From NCBI GenBank assembly GCA_007922195.1, contig ML681968.1:690298-754297 (forward strand): a stretch of 64,000 nucleotides of DNA, given 5' to 3'. Positions within the stretch are counted from its first letter, which is position 1. Each line of letters begins with the position of its first letter. Position numbers and translations under genes: made by a program. The notes beneath the pieces were generated by a model. That model was not told where the DNA came from. It worked only from the letters and a program-made list of their open reading frames with translations, and did not search any database. The stretch comes from Podocnemis expansa. Taxonomy: Eukaryota > Chordata > Testudines > Podocnemididae. Shown in pieces: positions 11,245-21,645 of this stretch.

Positions 11245-11500
11245 GGTCACAGGCTGACTCTGTGGTGACACAGGGAACTGTGCTGCCTGGTTAGGCTGGA
11301 TGGTTTCATACTCACAAACCCACCATGGACTGTTTTTTTCTCACCAAGGGGCATATTTATTCTTTCCTTCCCATACAGAGTTATGGCAAGGGACAGCATT
11401 CTTCCACCTAGATTCACCCAGTAAACCTCCTTCTGAAGTACCCTTGGTGTCCTGTCTCTTTCACTTACATTCGCCCAGTTACCTCATTAGCCCAGCAATT
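11245..11500 (+). repeat. Diverged direct repeat, right copy
   Basis: Partner of 8405-8690, sharing 'GAACTGTGCTGCCTGGTTAGG', 'ATGGTTTCATACTCACAAAC', 'GGGGCATATTTATTCTTTCC' and 'CCCAGTTACC'. Substitutions and small gaps show an old duplication. Confidence 0.5.
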
Positions 11501-12129
11501 GCCACCCAGGTGCTCACAGTGCCCTGGCAGAAAGTGTTTAACTTCCTCCAGCCACAGCAGTGTGTGGGAGGAGAGTGGACTAGGGCTGCTATGGACAGTG
11601 ACTGTCGTAAACCTCACCTGTTTTATTCCCAGGCTTGGCATTGTAAGAGGGGACATGCTACCTGTTAAGGGTGCACAGGGGCAGTGTTTAGTTTTTCCAG
11701 GTATCTGGATAAGAGCTCATGTTAGTGTGTCTGTTAATTTGAGGCTCCAGGCCTGTCGGCTTTGGGAAGTGCAAAGATCACTCCCTCAGATTCCCCTGAA
11801 AAGCAAGAGTCTGACAAGCAGGCTTGGATGTGGGGCATGGCCCCATACCACCTCATTACTGGCCCCGTGGAACAATGGCAGCGCTTTGGGCCACCTTTTT
11901 GGAAGGAGCAGACTGCATTCCTGTTTTGGAGAGGAGCAGTGCCTTCTCCACAACATGCTACCCCCCAGGCCTCTCCTGGGCAGCTCTGGACTCTCCTGGG
12001 CTCAGGATGGGGGCATGATCTGGCCCTGGTTCTGCTGTGGAAAGGGAAAGAGCTGTTATAGTGCAAAAAGAGACAAACATCCCCTGCCCTGGGAACTAGG
12101 AATCCAACTTTGCTGGCCCAGCTGTGCTC

Positions 12130-12192
12130 TCTTAGTGTGAAGTGCTGGATTTCCCTGGCTACAGTTCTCTAGGAGAGCTCCATACACAGAGG
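12130..12192 (+). repeat. Repeat family D, plus copy, first part
   Basis: The block 'TTAGTGTGAAGTGCTGGATT' with 'CTCTAGGAGAGCTCCATAC' recurs as its reverse complement at 21584-21645. In this copy the homology stops at about 12190 and resumes near 13918, so about 1.7 kb appears to be inserted here. Confidence 0.6.
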
Positions 12193-12884
12193 GGGTTGCA
12201 GGGTCCAGGATGCCTGGCTCTTGTGGTCTACCACCACTCATTTTTTTTTGTCTTTGTTTTTTTACAGCTATCCCAGGAAAACATGATGAAAGGCACCAAC
12301 TCAATGAATTTTCAATCAGTTTGAAGGAAGGCCCACAGGGACCACAGCTGTTGCTGTGCAGTTCAAGGGGCTGGATGGTACAGGGACTGGAGGAGCAGCA
12401 GAGATGGACAAGGAGTAAGGGAGAGCAGGATGTAAATATAGGGACTGCAGGGAAATGTAGGAGGGTGGGGTGAGGAAGGGCAGTTCAGAGCAATGAGAGC
12501 GAGAGGTAGCGCTTCCCAATCTTTGCAATTTGGGTGCAGGGGAGCACTGCATCTTGCAGAATGCTAACCCACGGTTTTGTGTGGTAGCATTGTCATTGGC
12601 CACGGATGAGTGCAATGAGTTTAGGGTTCTTTAATCCGTGTATCTGTAACTCATTAACCTAACACAGCACTATAAACTCTGCGTGCAGGTGTGAGTTGTG
12701 CTGGAGTAATTAGATCAGTGGTTCAGAAATTCCTGATCATCTGACTGTATCTTTATTAGGGGAAATAAACCAGCAACGGAGAGGGTCAAGGGAGCCATGG
12801 GAAATAGGTGGCAGCTCCAAACCGCCCAGCACTTCCAGTAGCTAGAGTAGGAAAGGACAGGAAGGGGGTGGCTGGCAGAAAGGC

Positions 12885-13232
12885 CTAATGCCAAACAGGG
12901 TTACATATTCTGCTTGTTCCTCCATTGCAGTTTGAAAACTCCACTGTTTCAAATCCACCCACTATTTCCTGCACATTGCTACAAGGTCCAGTCCTGCATC
13001 GCAGGAGATGATTAATGCCCTTACATGTATGCGTGACAACAGTCTCCACTGTGAATTTACAAAATCCAGAATGATTTCCCACTGGCTGGTAACAATCTGG
13101 TGTTGAAAGCTTGCAGGGTTCGATCATCACCTGCATCTCCATCTTCAGTGCAGATCTCATTGTGGGTCCCTGCGCTGGAGGAGTGGGGGCAAAGTCGGCA
13201 AACAGATCCAGGAATGTGGCCACCACCTTTCA
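12885..13232 (-). pseudogene. PIF/Harbinger-type transposase remnant
   Basis: The minus strand gives about 100 residues that resemble the start of a HARBI1-like (DDE superfamily 4) transposase: VATFLDLFADFAP, then STPDCYQPVGNHSGFCKFTV, then FETVEFSNCNGG, in the expected order. In intact relatives the last block leads to the first catalytic Asp in a GxxDGxH context; here it reads SRICNP, so the motif is lost. The rest of the transposase was not found. It is a decayed fragment inside the segment that interrupts repeat family D. No expression or function is implied. Confidence 0.65.
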
Positions 13233-13628
13233 CTTCGGAAAGTTCTGCAGTCTCTGCTCATTGTTCCAAATCTGCATTACAAGGCAATTCCACCAGTGGC
13301 TGCTTGTTTCTCACCACTCCACGGCTGCTGTGTGAACACCACCAGCAACCTGGATTTTTTTTCACTATGTCCATGTGTCGGAGCCACCCAGGAATCAAGC
13401 TCTAATCCTCTTTTCTCATTGTGGATCAGGACCCTGCCACGGTGGAGTCTGCCCCAGACCTCCCAGGTTCCCACATTCCTATCCTCTTCTCAGCACAGCC
13501 CTACAGGACAAAAGCACCTTGGGAGGGGTCTGCCACCCTTGGGTTCTCCCCACACCTGCAAAGGCATCTCCTTCATCTGGCCCCAAAGGGTTTAGCACTC
13601 TTGCTCTGTCAGGGATTCCCCCTGTGGG

Positions 13629-13916
13629 TAGGGCTACCAGATGTCAGGCAAAAGGAGGCCATGTCCTCCTTTTTACCTTCATGTCCTCTATACGGCAGGC
13701 ATTTTAAAATACACGATTGTGTCTGGCTTTTTACTTACATGGGCTAAAGTATGCTGGAATGCCATGGAATACCTTATTTTTATGGGAAAGCGTTCCAGAC
13801 CCCCTAAAAACAGAAGAATATTACATTAATACTACATTTTCCTCATGTGTCCTCCAATCTCCTCCTTTTCAAACTTCCCTGTCCTCCTTTCCAGGCTTTG
13901 GTATCTGGTAACCATA
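13629..13916. mobile_element. MITE family A, copy 1
   Basis: 288 bp with inverted ends TAGGGCTACCAGATGTC and GATATCTGGTAACCATA-like sequence, flanked by TA on both sides. Interior blocks 'GGAGGCCATGTCCTCCTTTT' and 'CCCTGTCCTCCTTTCC' recur in copies 2 and 3. A TA target suggests Tc1/mariner-type mobilisation, but no transposase is present. Confidence 0.75.
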
Positions 13917-13917
13917 C

Positions 13918-14590
13918 CTGTGGGAGACCCTCTCGCAGGGTCCCAGGGAATTCCTCCATGCCCCAATGGACCGTGCACCCCACCTCCACAGTCAAAGCAA
14001 TTATCAGCCAGTGTGGAAGTCAGAAGGGTTTAACTTCTCAGGATCACAGCGTAAAAAGGCTGGTCTAGCAGTTATAGCAGTAACTACCTGGGAAGGCCCC
14101 TTCTCTTGGCTTCCTCCCCACTGCGCTCCTGGGGGACTAATCTCTTCTGCCCCCAGCCACCCTCAGACCAGAGCTCTACAAGGAGCTGTAATGCTCTGTT
14201 TCAGGGCGCATTCCAATCATAACGCACCCCTTGCAATTAGCAGCGCTTGGGGCCGGCACCGCGAAATGTGCCTTTTAATAGAGCAGCTCTGTTAAGCCAC
14301 TCCAGCATACCGGGGGCAACATCCCATTCACCCCGCACTAGTTATGGCTCTGACCAGTTATGGCGCTAGCCACTAAGCAGCCCCTGTGCTGCAGCAGGGT
14401 GCCGGCATTTGAGGGGTGCCAAAAGGGGATGGTGCCATTGCACTCCCCTGATGATGTCACTCGGATGCACCGGCGTCGCTCTGCTGGGGGGGGGGCACAA
14501 TCCCCAGCACCGTTCCTGCTGTAGCCCCTCACAGTCCTTTGTCTCTGTCCTGTGCTAAGTGGCCACTACCCTGATCTTCACCCGCCCCAA
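13918..14590 (+). repeat. Repeat family D, plus copy, second part
   Basis: Resumes the homology with the reverse complement of 21190-21525: 'GGGTCCCAGGGAATTCCTCC', 'GTGTGGAAGTCAGAAGG', 'AGTTATAGCAGTAACTACC', and near 14535 'AGTCCTTTGTCTCTGTCC'. The part at about 14100-14520 has no counterpart and is probably another insertion. It contains a G run and a CpG-richer patch. The family may be an LTR, as it has a possible TGTGAAG start at 12134, but I cannot define both ends. Confidence 0.5.
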
Positions 14591-14610
14591 ACTGTACAGC
14601 TGTTCAGGGA

Positions 14611-14889
14611 TAGCGTTACCAGATACCTAAACATGGAAAGGAGGACAGGGAAGTACGAAAAGGAGAACACGTGGAGAAAATGTAGTATTAACGTAACATT
14701 CTTCTGTTTTTAGAGGGCCCTGGAAGCTTACCCCTAAAAGTAGCATGTTCTGGGGCATTCCAGCATACTTTAACCTCTGTAAGTAAAAAGCCAGACAAAA
14801 TCATGTATTTTTAAAATGCCTGCTGGATGAAGGATGCGAAGGTTAAAAGGAAGACATGTCCCCCTTTTGCCTGACATCTGGTAACCCTA
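14611..14889. mobile_element. MITE family A, copy 2 (opposite orientation)
   Basis: 279 bp with ends TAGCGTTACCAGATA and CATCTGGTAACCCTA, and TA at both ends. Internal blocks are the reverse complement of copy 1 ('GAAAGGAGGACAGGGAAGTA', 'GACATGTCCCCCTTTTGCC'). It lies only about 700 bp from copy 1 in inverted orientation. Confidence 0.78.
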
Positions 14890-15895
14890 GTCAGGGCAGA
14901 AGCAAGGATTCCTGTCTCCTGTGGCTGAGGAGGCCCATCCACTCTCTAGTGGTCTCTGCAGTGATTACATACCTGGATCCCATCACCAATATACATGAGC
15001 AATGCACGTGGGGAAACTGAGGCAAAAACAGCACTCAAGAGAAAAATCCCAAAAGTATCCCCACTTCACCACAGTCCATCAAGAAATGCTCCTAAAAATA
15101 TCCCCATCTTCATCACTGTGATCCCGAAGGTCTGCAAATAAAGGAGAATTGTGTGTCTTGAGGCTGCCATTTTCGTGAGACTAGAGTCGTGCACTCTGGG
15201 TCTTCAGGCTCCTGACAGAGATGGGAGAAACTCAAAAGCAGCATGCAGGTTTGAGGGATTTTTTTCTTTTAGTGGCACAACAATGATAAGAGGTGGCATG
15301 TATTATGCAATGGAGAAATTTGCATTCTGGCAATTTGACCCTAACTCCCCAAAATACATGGGCAAATCATTGCTGTCCCTCAGAACACTGCAGATGTGTC
15401 CCACAGGATCAAGCCCTGTAGTCACAGCAGCAGAAGATACCGTTCACATCACCAGCACATAAATTTCATACAGACTTCTGGTTGAGCAGGTGGCTTGCTG
15501 TTCCCCTGTGTAGCATGTGGACTGGCACCACACTGTCTCGCTGCTACCTGTGCTTCCTCTGTCTCGTCGTCCAACCCACCTGACTGCTGTCATATCATGG
15601 GCGTCGCTGGGCCTACAGGGCATGAGCCACAAATTGCTCTGGCCGTCCTCTGGTTCCGGCCGCCTGCTGCTGGCCAGCAACAGTGGGGTCTGGATCCCGC
15701 TCTGGGCTGCTTGCTGGCAGCAGCTGTGGCCAGATCAGGCCTACCCAGACTGCCTGGTACTTGCCAGGAATGGTTAGGGCTGGATTGGACCCCGGATCCG
15801 GATCAAGCCCCCCGAGCCAAATCAGGGCCCAGGACAGGGTAGGGGGTGGGGCCAGGTCCTGGGCCCTGACCCTTTCTTGGGGTCAGCAATGTTCC
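14890..15895. other. Intergenic stretch, nothing recognised
   Basis: No conserved exon or defined transposon was seen. The 15590-15840 part is GC-rich with CTGCTGGC/GGCCAG repeats of low order. Confidence 0.35.
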
Positions 15896-16025
15896 TGCTT
15901 CATATATTGGACTGTGTGTAAATCCTTTGGGGTGGGAGCCATGTTGGGATCTGAATGTAGATCACTGACTATAGCAGAGCCTTGATCTAGGTGCTGCTGT
16001 GCAACAGATGATCAATGCTAAGTTG
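15896..16025 (+). repeat. SINE/LINE tail fragment
   Basis: The order 'TGTAAATCCTTTGGGGTGGG', 'GCAGAGCCTTGATCTAGG' and 'TGCTGCTGTGCAACA' resembles the common reptilian SINE/L2-type 3' tail. The copy is weak and old, with no head part seen. Confidence 0.4.
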
Positions 16026-16115
16026 CTGGCTTTCAGCATGGCCTTGTTTTCTCCTCACTTACAGCAGAACAGGGGGAGAAAAGATAGAAATCCATAATTT
16101 GCTACAGAAAACTAC

Positions 16116-17142
16116 CAGGGGTTAAAGTACAATTTGGCAGGCCCCAGAACCCTTCTAAATTTCCAGGCCTCCCTTTGTGCACGTCTGGCCCCCCTTCATG
16201 CAGGTCCAGGCCCCCTTCACATATCCCAGCCTCCCCCCCCCAATCCCTGCCCCCCAACCCAGCTACTGCCCCAAAAACAATTGCCCCGCACTGCAGCTAC
16301 TGCCCCCCACCCCAGCTACTGCCTCACAAATGCCTGCACCCCCTACCACAGCTACTGCCCCCAGAAACACCTAACCCCATCTGACCACTCTTTTCCCACA
16401 TCCTCCACAGCCCCAATCCCCATTCCGTAAGCTTCCTGCCCCCATGTCTCCACTCCAGTCTTCCTAACCCTCCACCCCCAGCTCCTCTGTCTTCATGCCA
16501 CCCCCTTCAGCCCCCCAACCCCCTCCACACCTCCCTAGTCCACCTCCCCTGCATCCCTCCAATCCCTTCTCTAACCCCCCAGCCCTGCTGCCAGTTTCTC
16601 CTGCTCCCCCAAGATACCCCAAGCCCCTCCCTAACCTCCCAGTCCTACCACTAGCCCCCACAGCCCTTTCCTAACACCCCCTGCCCTGTCACCAGCTTCC
16701 CCCTCCCACACACCCCTTCCCTGCCAGGCCGGCTCTCCTGTCCCTGAACCCCCACCCTGGGGCCCCCTTATCTGGCCACCACATGGAGCAACCTCGTCAC
16801 CAGCTGAGGCTCCAGCCCTGAGCCTGCTGCAACTGAGCATGCTCAGAGGCTCTGAGCATGCTGAGTCAGAGCAGTTTCAGGACAGGAGCTGTAAAAACTC
16901 CCAGGCCCAGCCTGGGGCAGTTCCCTGCTGGCTAGAAGACTCTGTTGTCAGGCTGCAGCTGCCAGCTGTGTCCAGTCCCTTGAACCAGCTGCATTCCAGT
17001 GTGTTCCTCTAGTTTTAGCAGGTACCAGAACACAGCCTTTCAGTGCGTTCCTCTATTTTTAGGAGGGCCCACAACACTGTCCTCCTAAAAATAAGGGGCC
17101 CAGTACACCATTCCAAAGCATTCCAGCTTACTTTAACCCCTG
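16116..17142. mobile_element. Non-autonomous hAT element with internal tandem repeats
   Basis: The ends CAGGGGTTAAAGTA and TACTTTAACCCCTG are perfect inverted repeats. An exact 8-bp duplication AAAACTAC flanks them (16108-16115 and 17143-17150). The 1.03-kb interior has no transposase. It is dominated by C-rich tandem-like sequence: a CAGCTACTGCCCC repeat (16259-16355) and CCCCAACCCC-type units to about 16760. A GAGCATGCTCAG block (16838-16860) and a CCTCTATTTTTAGGAGGG/CCTCCTAAAAATAAGG hairpin near the right end follow. A probable relative lies at 36858-37409. Confidence 0.85.
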
Positions 17143-17629
17143 AAAACTACCCTGGCTCTTACACAATAAGTGACACTTCCATTCTAAATTTCATTGGCTT
17201 CTGGCCGGGAAACCCAGGTTATTGGGCTCCAGGAATAGACAGTCTGCTAGCAATGCCGGGTGGAGAACTGTCAGCTATCTGCAGTGTTCCCTCTACCAGG
17301 TGTCAGGAATTGGAAAAGCTAACATGAAAGGCAGGAAAGTCTAACTGCAGGGCTCCTAGAGAACAGCTGCAGGTTAAAGGAGCCCTGCCCTCAGGGGCCC
17401 TGGGCTGCCCCCTACCGTGGGCCCTCCTGCATGCAGGGCTGGCCTACAATATTTAGGCACTTGAGATGAGGAGCTCAAATGACCCCACATACTCCATCGC
17501 TTGGGTCAGAACTTTGAAAGTTCTCAATCCTGCCTTCTTCCTGTTCTACTCCGCTCAAGGTACTGCTCTGCTACCTACCCCAGTAAAGGAGAACTAACAA
17601 CTTCAAAAGCCTTGTTCAAAAATTTTAAG

Positions 17630-19189
17630 TAACTTTCAAATGCCTGAACAGCAAATGTAACTTTTCTTGTCTGCATAGTAAACACTGGCATTTTTATCTG
17701 TTTGAATAATCAAAGTGGTGCTTTCTGTGCCTTCTTGGTGCAAAGATTTTAACTGCTGCCTGAAGGTCCACACTCTGGCCAGTTCATGTTCTATTGAGAT
17801 GGTTGCAAGGCTGCCCAGCCTCTCCTGGGTCATTGTGGAGTGCAGATGTGTTTTTATTAACCTCAGCTTGGAGAAGCTGCATTCTCCACTGGTAACTGTT
17901 ACAGGAAGTGTCAGAAGTATGTGCAGAGCAACAAAAGAGGTTGGTCATCTTATTTGTGCACATATATTCCAAAACTGCCTTTGGAGTTGATACTGCTGAA
18001 ATGTATCTCGAAAGGGCTTTCAGTTCAATATCGCACATGTCATCATGTGTCAACACTGTCACTAATGCCCTGCATTGCTGGTGTAGGTCTTCCTCATTTA
18101 TAGTGAAGAGTTTTGGAATATCATATAACATCCCAGATATACCACTGTGTTCCTTGGGCTGCATGAAATGTTCTTCAGCTAACTGTATTGCACAATGTAG
18201 CTCTTGGTTAAAGAATTCAACCTTTAATTGTTGTTTGGGGTCTCATAGGATTATCCTGTGCCTCATAATAAAAATGTCTTCTTCACTGAGTCTTGCATTC
18301 TTGAATGGGTGGGAAAATAGCTTCAGTGGAAAGTTCCTCTGCCAACTTCTGTGCACTCTTCAGAACATTTGGAAATCTCTCTTCTGACTGGTAAGACTGT
18401 AGGTATGACTTTGCTTTGTCCACTTGTTCCATTGTGCCAGATACATCAAGGTCAACACCCTGGAGTCTTTTGCTTACAACATTTATTTCAAACAGTATAC
18501 CATGCCACAACACTACCACACAGAAATTTGAAGTTATGTAAGTTTCTAATGATTCCATATCCCCTTGCCACTGTTGCCCCACGAACAGTTCCTGTTATGG
18601 CATTATCCTTCATAATAGCAACTATGGCATCATCTGTCTTCCTAATTTGGTGTTTTATAGACTTTATCGCTTCCTCTCCATTTTTCCATCGTGTGGCACT
18701 CAGAGATTTCAGTGTCAGAAAGGCTGTTTCCAGATGTTACTTTCAAAATTTGCCATCAATGAGTTGATGCAGAGACAAATACATAGGTGCTTTGAATTAT
18801 ATTAAAAAAATTCAGCAGCCTCACTAGAAGCTGATGCTGCAGCACTGACTACTAAGTTCAATGAATGAGAACTTCATGGGACAAAAAAAGTTCTAGGGTT
18901 TAACTCTCAGATCTGTGCTGCACTCCTATGTTCTTTCCTCTCATGTTGGCACCATTATCGTAGCTTTGACCTCTCATGTCAGCTATCACAATCCCCATTT
19001 CTTTCAGCTTTTTGAGAAACACATTTGTCATACCAGCTCCTATAGTATCATCAATGTCAATAAATACTAGAAAATGCTCTCTGACGGTCACCAATGCAGG
19101 GATATTTTCATTAGATTCTGTTGTTGTTACAAAATGCACCATTAAAGTCATTTGTTCCATAGGGCTGCTGTCAGGTGTGCAGTCTAGAA
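17630..19189 (-). pseudogene. hAT transposase pseudogene (ZMYM1-like / DUF4371 type)
   Basis: Read on the minus strand, three separated blocks follow the order of a hAT transposase of the kind often annotated as zinc finger MYM-type protein 1-like. The N-proximal DUF4371-like part (18900-19190) reads ALVTVREHFLVFIDIDDT then MRGQSYDNGANMRGKNIGVQ. The middle (18283-18582) reads VVVLWHGILFEINVVSKRLQ. The C-terminal dimerisation part (17636-18164) includes LEYMCTNKMTNLF and MTQERLGSLATISIEHELA. Stops and frameshifts separate them, and the N-terminus is cut at 19190 by another insertion. It cannot encode an active transposase. Terminal inverted repeats of its own element were not found. Confidence 0.85.
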
Positions 19190-20010
19190 CAGGGGTGCCC
19201 AAAGTTTTCGTACATGAGGGCCACAGAGCCTGACTGACGCAGGCCCACGGGCCACAAAATTCCTGCTCCCTAACTGCAGTGGCTAAGGACAGATCTGGAT
19301 CCCTGCCACCAAGCGGATCCAGTTCCCCCACCCCGCCACCAGCTTCCTGCGCTTCCCCAGTCCCTTCCCTAACCACCCCCACCCTCCGCTGCTGACTTTT
19401 CTGAGTCCTCAACACCTTCCCTTACACCCCCGCTGGCTTTCCAGAGTCTGACACCTTCCCTTACACCCTTGTCCTGTGCCACCAGCTTTCCCCAAGTCCC
19501 CAACACCTTCCCTTATACCCCTGCCCTGTGCCTCCGCTTTCCCCAAGTCCCCAGCCACTTCCCTTGCTTAAATCCCTGCCCTGTTCCACCACTTTCCCCA
19601 AGTCCCCAGCTCCTTCTCTTCCTTACACCTCTGCCCTGTGCCACTGCTTTTCCCAAGTCCCCAACGCTTTCCCTAAGCCCTCTGTCCTGCGTCACCACTT
19701 TTCCTGAGTCCATGGCCTCTTTCCTAAACCCCAACCTTGCACCACCGCTTTCCCCGAGTCCCTGACACCTTACCTAAACCCCCACCCTGCGCCGCCGCGT
19801 TCCCCGAGTCCCCAGCCCCTTCCCTTGCTTACATCCCTGCCCTGCACCACTGCCCTCCCTGAGTCCGCAACCCCTTCTCTACCTCCTGTGCTGCGCCACT
19901 GTTTTCCCTGACTTCCCAGCCCCTTTGCTAACACCTCTGCCCTGTGACGCTGCTCCCCCTGAGTCCCTGACACCTCCCTAACCCCCCCACTGGCCTATCT
20001 GTGGGGGGTG
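19190..20010. mobile_element. hAT-type element end with large minisatellite
   Basis: A hAT-like terminus CAGGGGTGCCCAAAGTTTTC starts at 19190, exactly where homology to the transposase pseudogene stops. GTCTAGAA (19182-19189) would be one copy of the target duplication; the matching right end was not found. From about 19300 to 19995 the DNA consists of roughly 60-bp tandem units with the theme CTTTCCCCAAGTCCCCAACA and CCTGCCCTGTGCCACC. The units vary by substitution and small indels. Confidence 0.6.
19301..19995. repeat. GC-rich minisatellite, unit about 55-60 bp
   Basis: About 12 degenerate units. The repeating landmarks are 'CCCAAGTCCCC' or 'CCGAGTCCC', followed by 'CTTCCCTTACACC' and 'CCCTGTGCCACC'. 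It is likely variable in length between individuals. Confidence 0.75.
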
Positions 20011-20212
20011 AGGGCAGGTGCACAGAGCCGGACTTCTGACTTCAGGACCCCACCTGCCCCAGCGCTCTCTGTATGTCATGTGCTATGCCTCAGTTTCTCT
20101 TGTTTTCAGTTCATATATTCTGATGATGGGACTCAGCTGTGCAATTACTGCAAGGACCACTGGAAGGCAGACGGCTCTTCCCCACCACACAGAGATAACC
20201 CTTATCCAGATC

Positions 20213-21165
20213 TAGGGTTACCAGACATCTGGCAAAAGGAGGACATGTCCTCCTTTTTGCCTTCATGTCCTCCATCTGGCAGGCATTCTAAAAATAGGTG
20301 ATTTTGTCCGGCTTTTTACTTCTGATGTAAAATGTTAAAAAAAACCCAAAACCACCCAACAGAGTCCAAATCCATTACCCTTAGGTTAAGAGTCTGCTGC
20401 ACATGTAGGGAACAAAGAGCAGCCTCAGAAAAATCAAGGGGGAGTGGAGCACACAGTTTCCCTTATTCCTAGATGCTTTGGGGGGGGGGGGTAACAGCAG
20501 CCTCCATGGCTTAGTTGGTAGCAAAGCAGACCCTGAATCTCGGGTTTGTTGATTTGTGCCCTGTGTTGGGTGCTTTGATATTGGAACTGTTATTCCCTAC
20601 AAAAGGGCTAAATTGGGAGAAAAAATATAACAAACACTAATAAAATGAATGAAAATAAAGTACACTGTGAAGAAAATTACTAACAGGGACCAGTTCAGTA
20701 AAACAAATAAAGGGGCATATTTGAACTGGCTAGAAACAATTTAGAACAAATTTTTTTAAATTGTGAAATGTGTTGCTGTGGAAAATGAAAAACAAGAGGC
20801 AAGTGAACTGCTTTTTTTGCGCTTTTTTTTTACGTGCTTTTCACATTTATATTTGCAAATTTAGTTTTTTAACTTTTTTTAGTCTCCTGAACATTAACGT
20901 AAGAGTCACGAAAAACTTTCATTTACTGAAAAAATCCAGTTTTCAGTAAAGGAAAACATTTTGGTGATTTTTATTTTAAATTAATTTAAAAAACACATGA
21001 CTTTGCGCAGTTTTCAAGCTGCATTCATTAATCATTACCCATTTTCCTGACATAATATGGTAATGACAGTTATATTAACACTACATTTTCTCCATGTGTG
21101 GTCCAATATCCTCCTTTTCGTACTTCCCTGTCCTCCTTTCCATACTTTGATATCTGGTAACCCTA
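20213..21165. mobile_element. MITE family A, copy 3, interrupted
   Basis: Starts TAGGGTTACCAGACATC and ends GATATCTGGTAACCCTA, each with the flanking TA. The left 110 bp and right 105 bp match copies 1 and 2. About 735 bp between roughly 20325 and 21060 is not family A. It is AT-rich with a G run (20480-20491), no coding sequence and no clear ends, and is probably a later insertion. Confidence 0.72.
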
Positions 21166-21189
21166 TCCAGATCCCAATCCCCTTCCTAG

Positions 21190-21645
21190 CAGTCACACAG
21201 GTTGTAGCTGGGCAAGACCAAGGGGCAGTGTTCACCTAGCAGGGGAAAAGACAAAGGACTAGGGGAGGAGTCTGACAAGGAACTGGGAAGAGGACAATGC
21301 TATGACAGGGATCTAACTGAAAGGGTTCCCAGAACATAGCCCTACTCCTCCTAGGGGAGGTTGCTGCTGTAACCTCTACTTAATGTACTATGCAGTTTTC
21401 CATGCTGTGAACCCGAATGCTAATCAAACTTTCTGACTTCCACACCAACTGAGAGTCCCTTCTGACTGGAAGGTGGGATGTGGGGCCTTTGGCCCAGGGA
21501 GGAACTCCCCAGGATCCTTCTGGGTAGAGGGCTCCTGCAGGAGGAGTTTCAGGTTCAGTGGATTTGGGAGCTGCCTGCACAGTAGTATGGAGCTCTCCTA
21601 GAGAACTATAGCCAGGGAAATCCAGCACTTCACACTAAGGGAAGA
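21190..21645 (-). repeat. Repeat family D, minus copy
   Basis: The reverse complement matches the plus copy at 12130-12192 and 13918-14590, but here the two parts are contiguous. It therefore serves as the reference for the uninterrupted element, about 450 bp. It has no coding capacity. LTR origin is possible but unproven. Confidence 0.55.

Noticed and set aside
11499..12140. Longest gap-free open frame, 213 codons, plus strand
   Set aside because: No recognisable domain and no splice or start context. Composition is like the surrounding intergenic DNA, and overlapping frames of similar quality occur on both strands.
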